Shown: positions 9,633 to 16,861 of the stretch, one piece after another
Position numbering within the stretch: position 1 is the stretch's first letter
Layout of the letters: each line of letters starts with the position of its first letter
Origin: Ochrobactrum sp. RH2CCR150
GTDB taxonomy: Bacteria; Pseudomonadota; Alphaproteobacteria; Rhizobiales; Rhizobiaceae
Direction of reading: 5' to 3'
NCBI GenBank assembly: GCA_014138095.1
Contig: JACGXE010000003.1
Location: 434,001-498,000 of the forward strand
DNA length: 64,000 bases
Notes under the pieces: model-generated
The model's database searches: none
What the model saw: the letters and a program-made list of their open reading frames with translations, nothing else
What the model was told of the DNA's origin: nothing
Position numbers and translations under genes: made by a program

Positions 9633-11069
9633 ATGAAGATCGCTGTCATTGGAACGGGTTATGTCGGTTTGGTCAGCGGCACCTGCTTCGCCGCCTGGGG
9701 GCATGAGGTTGTCTGCGTGGATAAGGACGCGCAGAAGATTTCCGGACTGGAACGCGGCGTCGTGCCCATTTACGAACCGGGGCTCGATGAACTGGTCGAG
9801 CGCAATTTTGCCTTTGGCCGTCTCAGCTTCACCTGCAATCTGGCGGACGCCGTCAACGGCGCGCAGCTCGTGCTCATCGCTGTCGGTACGCCGGCACGCG
9901 CCGGACATGGCGATGCCGACCTGTCATTCGTCTATATGGCGGCGCGTGAACTGGCTCCGCTGATCGATGACAATACGGTTGTCGTCGTGAAGTCCACCGT
10001 TCCGGTCGGCACCGGCGATGTGGTGCAGAAGATTATCGGTTCGGTGCGCAAGCCCGGCACATTTTCCGTCGCATCCAACCCTGAATTCCTGCGCGAAGGC
10101 GTTGCCATTCGCGATTTTCTGGAACCGGACCGCGTGGTGATCGGCGTTGAAGACGAGCGGGCGCGCAAGCTTCTCGTCGAGCTTTACAGCGCGGCGCTTG
10201 AGGCAAACCAGACGCCCATCGTGGTGACGCAACGCCGCACATCCGAGCTGATCAAATATGCGGCGAATGCCTTCCTCGCTACCAAAATCACCTTCATCAA
10301 CGAACTCGCCGATCTCTGCGAGGAAGTGGGCAGCGACGTTACCGATCTGGCTCTGGGCATGGGGCTGGACAAGCGGATCGGCACCAGCTTTCTGAATGCA
10401 GGTCCGGGCTATGGCGGCTCCTGCTTCCCGAAGGATACGATTGCCCTGCTGCGCACTGCGCAGGACCATGGTGTGGCCCTGCGTCTGGTTGAGGAAACCG
10501 TGACCGCGAATGAAGCGCGCAAGCGTCGCATGGCACTGAAGGTCATGGATGCGCTCGGCGGAGATATTGAGGGCCGGACGATTGCTGTTCTTGGACTGAC
10601 CTTTAAGCCGGATACAGACGATATGCGCGATGCGCCGTCCATTCCACTGATCGAAACCTTACAGCGTTTTGGTGCCCGTATACGGGCGCACGACCCGGTT
10701 GGGATCGAAAATGCGCGCCGCATCCTGACCGATGTGGAGTTTTTCGAGAACCCCTATGACTGCGTCGCCGATGCAGACGCTGCTGTGATCGTGACCGAAT
10801 GGGACAGCATTCGCAAACTCGACCTCGCTCGCATGAAGCGCCTGATGCGCCGGGCGGTTCTCGTTGATCTCAGAAATGTTTTTTCCCGAACCGCGGCCGA
10901 AAGACTTGGATTTCGTGTTTCGACCATCGGTCGCCCCGTTCATCTGCGGCAGGAAATAAAACAAATAAACCCGCTGCCGCAGGCGCGCGTCCGCCCACCA
11001 CAAGAACCCCAGGCGGGCGCGCGCAATCTCAAAGTTGTGGGAGGATCAAATGAAACTATCGATGTTTGA
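9633..11069 (+). CDS. ugd: UDP-glucose 6-dehydrogenase
   Basis: Oxidises UDP-glucose to UDP-glucuronate with 2 NAD+. N-terminal Rossmann motif GTGYVGLVSG at residues 7-16. The catalytic cysteine is C264 in GYGGSCFPKD. The central helix contains the conserved KYAANAFLATK, and the C-terminal nucleotide-binding domain carries GLTFKPDTDDMRDAPS. Length 478 aa, with about 40 extra, probably disordered, Gln/Pro-rich residues at the C terminus. A GGAGAGGCGGGA-type Shine-Dalgarno region lies 5' of ATG 9633. Together with the first gene it forms the path UDP-Glc to UDP-GlcA to UDP-Xyl. Its 3' end overlaps the next gene by 20 bp. Confidence 0.95.
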   Translation: MKIAVIGTGYVGLVSGTCFAAWGHEVVCVDKDAQKISGLERGVVPIYEPGLDELVERNFAFGRLSFTCNLADAVNGAQLVLIAVGTPARAGHGDADLSFVYMAARELAPLIDDNTVVVVKSTVPVGTGDVVQKIIGSVRKPGTFSVASNPEFLREGVAIRDFLEPDRVVIGVEDERARKLLVELYSAALEANQTPIVVTQRRTSELIKYAANAFLATKITFINELADLCEEVGSDVTDLALGMGLDKRIGTSFLNAGPGYGGSCFPKDTIALLRTAQDHGVALRLVEETVTANEARKRRMALKVMDALGGDIEGRTIAVLGLTFKPDTDDMRDAPSIPLIETLQRFGARIRAHDPVGIENARRILTDVEFFENPYDCVADADAAVIVTEWDSIRKLDLARMKRLMRRAVLVDLRNVFSRTAAERLGFRVSTIGRPVHLRQEIKQINPLPQARVRPPQEPQAGARNLKVVGGSNETIDV

Positions 11070-11622
11070 TACCGGCCGCTCTTTCAGCCGCCGAGGTACG
11101 ATGGCTCTGGCATCTCTTGCTCTGATGGCTGGCCTGACGGGGCTTGCCGCAGGCACTGCCGACGCCGCCACCATGCCCGGTGACAACACACCTGCCGGCA
11201 CGCGTGTGATGACGCCGTTTGAAATCTACACGCTTTACCGTGACAAGAACTGGCAATGGGCCGACGGCTCAGGTCAGATGCAGATCACGGATCGTCGTTT
11301 CACCGCGCGCGTCGATGGCGAAAAGGGCAAAGCCTGGGCCGAAGGTCGCTGGATGATCACCAAGACCGGGCTGATGTGCCTGAAGGCTGATTGGCATACC
11401 GATCAGGGCAAGTTTCCGGTCAAGACATGCTTTTCGCACCGTATTGGTGATGGCGTTGTCTATCAAAAGCGCGAGCCCAATGGCGTTTGGTACGTCTTCC
11501 GTCATGCCGACGGTCGGGCGGACGACGAAGCGCGCAAGCTCGTATCCATCAGTCTTTCAACGGAACAAAAGAATGGCGCGCTGAAAGCGGAAGCAACAAC
11601 TCCGCAATCGCCAAAACAATAG
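11050..11622 (+). CDS. Secreted DUF995 protein (first copy)
   Basis: A 190-aa exported protein with the DUF995 fold, restricted largely to rhizobial relatives; biochemical role unknown. The start is ATG 11050, preceded by GGGAGG, rather than the GTG 15 bp upstream. The N terminus has RR followed by a hydrophobic run (ALASLALMAGLTGLAAGT) and a likely cleavage site at ADAA, so Sec or possibly Tat export. The mature domain carries the conserved pattern K-x-WxW-x-DG, KGKAWAEGRW, a pair of cysteines (CLKADW and TCFSHR) and VYQKR...WYVFRH. The gene overlaps ugd. A second copy is encoded two genes downstream; the two resemble each other along their whole mature length. Confidence 0.8.
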   Translation: MKLSMFDTGRSFSRRGTMALASLALMAGLTGLAAGTADAATMPGDNTPAGTRVMTPFEIYTLYRDKNWQWADGSGQMQITDRRFTARVDGEKGKAWAEGRWMITKTGLMCLKADWHTDQGKFPVKTCFSHRIGDGVVYQKREPNGVWYVFRHADGRADDEARKLVSISLSTEQKNGALKAEATTPQSPKQ

Positions 11623-11635
11623 AAGGGAGGGGGCC

Positions 11636-12580
11636 ATGAAAACCCCTTATAAGCTAGCCTCTATTTTGCTCTGCGGAGCGCTTGTCTCCACTGCCGTTTA
11701 TGCCGCGAGCGGCGTTTCCGGTGCGACAGTGGATACGCGCAATCTGTTCCACGACAAGCGCCCGGTCATCACGCCGAATTCGATCAAGCCCGGCGCTTAC
11801 GATCCACACGGGGATTATACAAACGATCCCAATTCCAAGATCGAACATCTGTTCTTGCCTTGGGAAGATGTGGATCTGACGAGCCTCGCCCAGGCGGATT
11901 CCTATGCGCAGGAACGCGGTCGCGAACTGCTGATCACTATCGAACCCTGGTCTTGGGCACGTGACTGGCGCGTCGCGCCCGATGCGCTTTTGAGCGGGAT
12001 CGAAAACGGTCGCTACGACTCCAACATGGGCGCCGTCTGTTCGGCAGCGTCTAAACTGAAAAGCCCAGTGACCATTCGCTGGGCACAGGAAATGGACGAC
12101 AAGTCGGGGCAGTTCACCTGGTCCTACTGGTCGCCGCAGGGATACATCGCCGCTTACCAGCATGTGGTCAAGGTTTGCAAAAAGACTTTGCCAAACGCCA
12201 AATATATGTGGTCCCCAAAGGGAGAAGAGGGGCTTCAGGCCTACTATCCCGGTGACGCTTTCGTGGATGTGATCGGCCTTTCGGTGTTCGGCTACGAGCC
12301 TTACGACAAGCTGGAGGTTGGTCGCCCCACGAGTTTCGTCGAACGCGCAAAGCCGGGTTATGACCGGGTCGTGGCCTTCAACAAGCCGATCGTGATTGCG
12401 GAACTCGGTTATGAAGGCAGCGACGATTATGTCCGAGCATGGGCTGCAGAGGCCAACAAGCCTCAACCGGAATTCCCGGCGCTGACAGCCGTCGTCTATT
12501 TCAACGACCGCGAAGTTTATCCTTGGCCAAGGGGTGTCGGACGGCCTGACTGGCGCGTTGCAAACCATCCTTTGGATTAA
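11636..12580 (+). CDS. Secreted GH26-like glycoside hydrolase
   Basis: A 314-aa protein with an N-terminal signal sequence (hydrophobic residues 6-22, AYA/ASG cleavage region) and a TIM-barrel glycosidase domain. E152 in RWAQEMD fits the acid/base of GH26 (usually W/RxHEMN) and E256 in VIAELGY fits the nucleophile; the spacing of 104 residues is close to that of known GH26 mannanases. Conserved aromatic-rich blocks EPWSWARDW and SYWSPQGYIAAYQHV support a substrate cleft. Likely role: periplasmic trimming, length control or release of the glycan made by the GT2 synthase in this operon. Substrate (mannan, glucan, xylan) not deducible. A GGGAGG Shine-Dalgarno sequence lies 5' of ATG. Confidence 0.75.
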   Translation: MKTPYKLASILLCGALVSTAVYAASGVSGATVDTRNLFHDKRPVITPNSIKPGAYDPHGDYTNDPNSKIEHLFLPWEDVDLTSLAQADSYAQERGRELLITIEPWSWARDWRVAPDALLSGIENGRYDSNMGAVCSAASKLKSPVTIRWAQEMDDKSGQFTWSYWSPQGYIAAYQHVVKVCKKTLPNAKYMWSPKGEEGLQAYYPGDAFVDVIGLSVFGYEPYDKLEVGRPTSFVERAKPGYDRVVAFNKPIVIAELGYEGSDDYVRAWAAEANKPQPEFPALTAVVYFNDREVYPWPRGVGRPDWRVANHPLD

Positions 12581-12628
12581 AACTGAACGTCTAACCCCGA
12601 CCGTTAAACGATTGGACAGGAAAGCAAA

Positions 12629-13153
12629 ATGTTTTCGATCCGTTTCACAGCCGTGAGTGCGGCGCTGTCCGTACTCCTCGTGGCAGGTGTAGCCGAAGCT
12701 GCACCAAAGCCAAAAACCGACGATGCAACGGCCAAGCTGGCCGCTGCAGCATCACCAATGTCCGCACAGGCGCTAGAGGCGATCTATGCGGGCAAGACAT
12801 GGAAATGGAAGGATGGCGGCGGCTTCTTTTCAGCCGACGGTCACAAATTCACCGCGTGGTCTCAAAAAGGTAAAGCCTGGTCCTATGGTGAAGGGCGCTG
12901 GTACGCGACTGACGGCGGAAAGCTCTGCATGCAGGCTTACTGGCGCAACAAGGCGAGCGGCGGTGGCGGCGATATAACCTGCTTCCAGCACCGCGAGAAG
13001 GCAGGCGTGATCTACCAGAAGCGCTCTATTGGCGGTGACTGGTACGTATTCCGGAATAACCCTCCGAAACCGACCGATGAAGCGCAAAAGATTGTGCGGG
13101 GCGATCTGGTCGGCAAGGGATTGGACCGCATGAAAGCGATGGCCAAAAAATAA
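12629..13153 (+). CDS. Secreted DUF995 protein (second copy)
   Basis: A 174-aa exported protein with a signal peptide (residues 1-25, cleavage near EAA/AP) and one DUF995 domain. It shares the first copy's key pattern: GKTWKWKDG near residue 54, KGKAW...GEGRW, two cysteines (LCMQAYW and TCFQHR), IYQKR and WYVFRN. Last gene of the polysaccharide operon, 48 bp after the glycosidase, with GACAGGAAAG as ribosome binding site. Function unknown; the pairing with a glycan synthase and a secreted glycosidase suggests polysaccharide export, binding or attachment at the cell surface. Confidence 0.78.
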   Translation: MFSIRFTAVSAALSVLLVAGVAEAAPKPKTDDATAKLAAAASPMSAQALEAIYAGKTWKWKDGGGFFSADGHKFTAWSQKGKAWSYGEGRWYATDGGKLCMQAYWRNKASGGGGDITCFQHREKAGVIYQKRSIGGDWYVFRNNPPKPTDEAQKIVRGDLVGKGLDRMKAMAKK

Positions 13154-13171
13154 AAGGCGGGGAAACCGGCT

Positions 13172-13212
13172 CGCCAACTTCGTGCGTTAGGAGTGCATGA
13201 GCGGAGTTGGCG
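13172..13212 (+). terminator. Inverted repeat at the end of the polysaccharide operon
   Basis: Perfect 8-bp arms CGCCAACT (13172-13179) and AGTTGGCG (13205-13212), about 20 bp after the last stop codon. The 25-nt loop is long and no U-tract follows, so it may be a transcript-end or stabilising structure rather than a classic terminator. Confidence 0.4.
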
Positions 13213-13288
13213 GGCTGGTCTTTGGAAGCCGACATTTGCATCCTCAATCAAGAGCAATGCAAATGCCGGATTCGGACCACGAACATGA

Positions 13289-13594
13289 TTAGTCTCGCAT
13301 GAAGCAGCGCGACTTTTGACCAAAGCCGCTCGGCGTGCAGACATAGGAATTGCCGCCGAAATATTGCGAAGCCGAGACTTTAATCACCTTACCCATGGGG
13401 TTTTTATTGTAACGGACTTCGTTATTGACGCGATACTTGACGAGATAAACGGAACGCGTGTCATTCTTGGGCTTGTGGTTGTCTTTTGCCTGAGCGTTTG
13501 CGGACAGGCACAAAGAAGCTGCTATACCGATTGCCGCCGTTGCTACCCATTTTACGCTTTCACGGCGTACAGCATTGAAAAATACATTGTTCAT
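13289..13594 (-). CDS. Small secreted hypothetical protein
   Basis: A 101-aa protein on the minus strand with a strong AGGAGG Shine-Dalgarno sequence 7 nt before its ATG. Signal peptide over residues 1-35 (AAIGIAASLCLSANAQA, cleavage after AQA). The short mature part of about 65 residues is basic, contains two cysteines (YVCTPS and SRCFMRD) that could form a disulfide, and has no family I recognise. It stands convergent to the polysaccharide operon and is preceded by an AT-rich region. Good signal peptide and ribosome site make it a probable real gene; function unknown. Confidence 0.65.
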   Translation of the reverse strand: MNNVFFNAVRRESVKWVATAAIGIAASLCLSANAQAKDNHKPKNDTRSVYLVKYRVNNEVRYNKNPMGKVIKVSASQYFGGNSYVCTPSGFGQKSRCFMRD

Positions 13595-14004
13595 GTGACT
13601 GCCTCCTGTTGGTTATTTTGGAGGTGTTTTAGCAAGCGCGTTTTAATATTCCTGCCGGAAATTCGAGACAATTTTCATCAAATGGGATGCGCAGCATATA
13701 TCCCATGAAAGGCGCGCGCCTGTCTACTGTTAGCTATTGCTAATATAGCCTGCGAAGGTAGACAGATAGCAACAAAGCCTCTTAGCGATTGGATTTGCTT
13801 AAGAATTTGATTTACGAATGGGCGTTGAATGATTTTTTCTAAAATGGAGAAATAAAGACAAGTTTTTACTTTTATACATGAAACTAATTTAATCTTTCGT
13901 CGGCGAATTCGATTTATTTAATTTTACCGAATGCTATTATCTTAGCATAAAGTCTAATACCGAAATGCATCGCCCGAACTGAGCGGTGAAATTAGGGATT
14001 TTCC
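13595..14004. other. AT-rich intergenic region with nested inverted repeats
   Basis: About 410 bp without a coding sequence, divergent between the small secreted protein (minus) and the AraC regulator (plus). It contains CTGTCTAC (13720-13727) pairing with GTAGACAG (13758-13765), with TTAGC-tatt-GCTAA at 13730-13743 inside, and ATGGGA/TCCCAT at 13682-13706. These could form a cruciform, be operator DNA or be a transcript end; no promoter could be assigned with confidence. Confidence 0.45.
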
Positions 14005-15153
14005 GTGACGTCCGACAATGACAAGACCGGGCAAGATTTGAATTCGAAATTTGTCGAACGTCGACAGTCGGTGCGCGTGCCGGTTTCGCCATTGGGCGAA
14101 ACTACTGGCAGCGTTGAGCTGTTGGAGCCTCTGGTTTTCACCACAGAGAGATTTGAGCCATCCGATCAGTTTTCCGCCTGGCAACAGCACATGGCGCCGT
14201 TGCTGGACTTGCGTTTACCAGATGGAACTCGCCCCAGTGAGGGCTTTATAGCCTGTCAAACCGTGTGGGACCTGGGTGGCATGCTCCTCATCCAGCAGAC
14301 CGCACCAGCTTTCAGCTATGAACGCCCGAAGGAAAAGGTTCGTTTCAGCTCGATCGATCATTGGCAGATCAGCTTCTTGCGCAGCGGTCATAGCTGGACA
14401 GGCGTTGACGGTCGTGTTGCAGAAAACGAGCCGGGCATGATCGATGTACGCTCGCTCGGCTATCCGTTCCGGGGGCGAGCGATTGCTTCGGAATCTGTGT
14501 CCCTGATCATTCCCGTTGATCAGTTTGCCGGTCGCGGCGGCATGCCCGAAGCCAGCAACAATGTCACTCTGGGCGGTTACCGCGCCAAGTTGTTGATCGA
14601 TTTCGTTACAAGCCTTGAGGATGGTCTCGGTCGCGCTACCAATGAAGACTTGCCGGGTTTGCGAGACAGCCTGCGGCAGATCATATTCGATACGATTGCG
14701 CCGCTCGTAAAGAAAATCGATGTCAGCGAGCAGATTTCCCAATTGGGATTGATGACCAAGGCGCGGCGTTTCATTCAGAAAAATCTCATGTCGCGGGATT
14801 TGACGCCGGAAGCTTTAAGCCGTGAGCTGGCCGTTTCACGCACGCACTTGTACCAGCTTTTTGAAGGATCAGGCGGCGTCCTGAATTACATTCGGCAAAG
14901 GCGTTTGTTTGGAGCCCATGCAATACTGGCAGACGCTAGCGAGAATCGAAGGGTGTCGGATGTTGCAACGGCTTTCGGTTTTGATTCCGCCGCCAATTTT
15001 ACCCGGGCGTTCACGCAGCAGTTTGGCTACAGCCCAAGCAGCGTGCGCAAGGCATCTTCAAGAACAGATGCGGTCGCGGATACGCAGCAGGATCAGAACC
15101 AGCCAGCGACGTTCGAAACATTGTTACGAACGCTCGCGATGTTCGACGCATGA
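14005..15153 (+). CDS. AraC-family transcriptional regulator
   Basis: A 382-aa DNA-binding regulator. The N-terminal about 230 residues resemble the AraC-binding-like (cupin-type) domain that senses a ligand or partner. The C-terminal two helix-turn-helix module spans about residues 255-350, with AVSRTHLYQLFEGSGGV as the first recognition region and the family signature DVATAFGFDSAANFTRAFTQQFGYSPS. The C-terminal tail of about 30 residues is polar. Start is GTG 14005 with AGGGA 7 nt upstream; the protein start MTSDNDKTGQ is hydrophilic. It is a monocistronic gene next to the polysaccharide operon, but no sequence evidence ties it to that operon's control. Confidence 0.85.
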   Translation: MTSDNDKTGQDLNSKFVERRQSVRVPVSPLGETTGSVELLEPLVFTTERFEPSDQFSAWQQHMAPLLDLRLPDGTRPSEGFIACQTVWDLGGMLLIQQTAPAFSYERPKEKVRFSSIDHWQISFLRSGHSWTGVDGRVAENEPGMIDVRSLGYPFRGRAIASESVSLIIPVDQFAGRGGMPEASNNVTLGGYRAKLLIDFVTSLEDGLGRATNEDLPGLRDSLRQIIFDTIAPLVKKIDVSEQISQLGLMTKARRFIQKNLMSRDLTPEALSRELAVSRTHLYQLFEGSGGVLNYIRQRRLFGAHAILADASENRRVSDVATAFGFDSAANFTRAFTQQFGYSPSSVRKASSRTDAVADTQQDQNQPATFETLLRTLAMFDA

Positions 15154-15187
15154 GGAACTTTTAGGGAAAGGGTAGGCCGGGAAGCAT

Positions 15188-15210
15188 AAAAAAGGCGCCA
15201 CTGGCGCCTT
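15188..15210 (-). terminator. Rho-independent terminator of the GlsB-like gene
   Basis: Stem GGCGCC / GGCGCC with a 3-nt loop (extended by AA/TT pairs), followed on the minus strand by six T. It lies 4 bp past the GlsB-like stop codon and also ends the plus-strand AraC gene region. Confidence 0.85.
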
Positions 15211-15213
15211 GTT

Positions 15214-15474
15214 TCATGAGCTGATCATTCGTCCAATCCATATGAGGATACAGGCTCCGACAAAGCCGGAAATCAGATAGCCAAGCCAACCGCCGAAAGA
15301 GACACCGAGAAAACCGAATATGAAGCTCGCCACTGCGGCACCGATGATGCCGAGTATGATATTCATGAATATGCCTGTGTTGCTATTCATGAAATTGGAA
15401 GCAATCCAGCCAGCGAGACCACCAATGATGATGGCAGCAATCCAGCCTACACCTGCACCGCTCATTTGATCCAC
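15214..15474 (-). CDS. GlsB/YeaQ/YmgE-family small membrane protein
   Basis: An 86-aa, very hydrophobic protein with three membrane segments rich in Gly and Ala (AAIIIGGLAGWIASNFM, NIILGIIGAAVASFIFGFLG, WLGYLISGFVGACILIWIG). This is the pattern of the transglycosylase-associated/GlsB family, linked to envelope stress in other bacteria though its mechanism is unknown. AAAGGAG lies upstream of the ATG at good spacing. Monocistronic, ended by a strong terminator. Confidence 0.88.
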   Translation of the reverse strand: MDQMSGAGVGWIAAIIIGGLAGWIASNFMNSNTGIFMNIILGIIGAAVASFIFGFLGVSFGGWLGYLISGFVGACILIWIGRMISS

Positions 15475-15731
15475 TCCTTTAATCCCGGCTCAGCAAGCAC
15501 CATGTTTGGTCAAGCCAAGCCTTGAAACACGTCTTCCAAAGTTGGGGCCGAAAAGCGGACCCGCTTAGGAAACGAACATGTGTGACAACAGGTTCCCGAA
15601 GTTGCTGCGCTTTACGCCAGGCCTCGAGAAATCGGATCGATCGTTCGAACAGTCGACAAATGCTTGGAACAACGGCTTATCAATCGGGATAAACTCTTCG
15701 CTCCAAGCATCTGTTAATAAACGCGTTATGC

Positions 15732-15753
15732 GGCCGGAAGTTCCCAACCGGCC
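15732..15753 (-). terminator. Hairpin downstream of the DUF3597 gene
   Basis: GGCCGG / CCGGCC arms with a 10-nt loop, 10 bp after the minus-strand stop at 15763. No U-tract follows on the minus strand, so this is a terminator-like structure only. The remaining DNA from 15475 to 15731 shows no convincing gene. Confidence 0.4.
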
Positions 15754-15762
15754 ACAAAAATA

Positions 15763-16173
15763 TCAGAGCCCGGCAGGCACAATGCCGCCATTGTCCTTCA
15801 GCTTTTGAATGACCTGCTTGTGCAGCCAGACATTCATCGTCGCGGAATCGCTGGTGTCACCCGTATAGCCGAGCTCCTTGGCAAGTTCCTTGCGATGTTC
15901 GAGGCTGCTGTCGAGGCCAAGCGCCTTCATCAGATCGACGATAGACGTTTTCCAGTTGAGCTTCTGACCACTTTTCGCCACTGCCGCATCAAGGACAGCG
16001 CTAACATCAACTGCGCCCGTGGCTGCAGGTGCTGACGAAGAGGGAGCTGCCGTCGCGGAAGGTGCTGCTGCCGTCGTCTGGCTTGGTTCGGCGGTTGCGG
16101 TCGTTTCCGGGGCAGGTGTCGCTGCTTGTGCCTGACCCCAGATTGCGCCCTTGATCTTGTCGAAAATGCCCAT
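15763..16173 (-). CDS. DUF3597 domain protein
   Basis: A 136-aa cytosolic protein, MGIFDKIKGAIWG at the N terminus, then a low-complexity Ala/Pro/Ser/Thr linker (about residues 17-58), then a compact DUF3597 domain ending in KQVIQKLKDNGGIVPAGL. The domain resembles a small helical, LysM-associated-like module of unknown function. The ATG at 16173 has GGAG upstream; an ATG 75 bp earlier would add unrelated sequence. Monocistronic. Confidence 0.78.
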   Translation of the reverse strand: MGIFDKIKGAIWGQAQAATPAPETTATAEPSQTTAAAPSATAAPSSSAPAATGAVDVSAVLDAAVAKSGQKLNWKTSIVDLMKALGLDSSLEHRKELAKELGYTGDTSDSATMNVWLHKQVIQKLKDNGGIVPAGL

Positions 16174-16373
16174 GTCGAACTCCGTTTGTAAAACAGGTGG
16201 CCCGACCGGTGAATTGTCTGAAGAGACATGGTCGGACACGTCAATCACCCAAAGACAATGGATGACTGTGCCGAACAGAATGCATTATTTTGCAGTTGGT
16301 TCCAGACAATATTGCATGTCAGCAATCGATTACTGAATTTATGTCTGTATATATCTTTTTAAATGAATGGTCT

Positions 16374-16616
16374 TCAGCTCGAAATATAGGGTGTTCGTTC
16401 GGTCTGGTGAATATAATAATGCTCGATAGCAACATCTGGAAGTTCGGACAGATAAAACGATTGCCCATCTGCCGTTTTGGATGTTCCTTCACCTGTCCCG
16501 CTTGTGCTAGCATCGCTCTTTAGTGGCACCGCAACAGACAGGCCGTAAAGAACGACGCCCCAGATCACGAAGGGCGAGGCGGCGATAAGTACGAAGATGT
16601 ACTGAGCTGTTTCCAT
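16374..16616 (-). CDS. Putative small membrane protein
   Basis: An 80-aa frame starting METAQYIFVLIAASPFV, with one hydrophobic segment (residues 5-30) and a polar, Ser/Thr-rich then Tyr/His-rich tail. The upstream Shine-Dalgarno sequence is weak, and the frame continues open for a further 77 codons upstream whose translation looks non-coding. It is divergent to ntrY. No family recognised; the membrane segment is the main argument that it is real. Confidence 0.35.
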   Translation of the reverse strand: METAQYIFVLIAASPFVIWGVVLYGLSVAVPLKSDASTSGTGEGTSKTADGQSFYLSELPDVAIEHYYIHQTERTPYISS

Positions 16617-16806
16617 ATTCTGAATTTTGAAGTCATCATCTCTAAACGTCAAAGAACAGACGACCTGCGTTGGGATGGTTGTGCGCTTTGATTTCCCAAT
16701 CATAGCCGCAAACTGGGGAATAAAAATTCTGGCTATTCCGCGCAAAGCGTTCCACGAACCAACACTCGTTATGCGTGTGCTGTTGATTATCAACAATCTC
16801 CGAAAA

Positions 16807-16855
16807 CAAACGTTGCATTTTCGCCACAATGCGTTGCATAGATGCAACGCTATTG
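16807..16855 (+). promoter_or_regulatory. Cluster of CAA-N3-5-TTG motifs and a palindrome before ntrY
   Basis: Three matches to CAA-N3-5-TTG lie within 49 bp: 16807-16815 (N3), 16827-16836 (N4) and 16845-16855 (N5). An almost perfect palindrome GCGTTGCAT-ag-ATGCAACGC covers 16831-16850 between the second and third. CAAN2-5TTG has been described as an NtrX-binding pattern in rhizobial relatives, so autoregulation of ntrYX is a reasonable inference. The cluster ends 6 bp before the ATG I chose for ntrY. Confidence 0.5.
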
Positions 16856-16861
16856 GGTATC

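Noticed and set aside
15578-15808. 76-codon plus-strand frame between the GlsB-like and DUF3597 genes
   Set aside because: It runs into the DUF3597 gene on the other strand, has no clear ribosome site and no domain.
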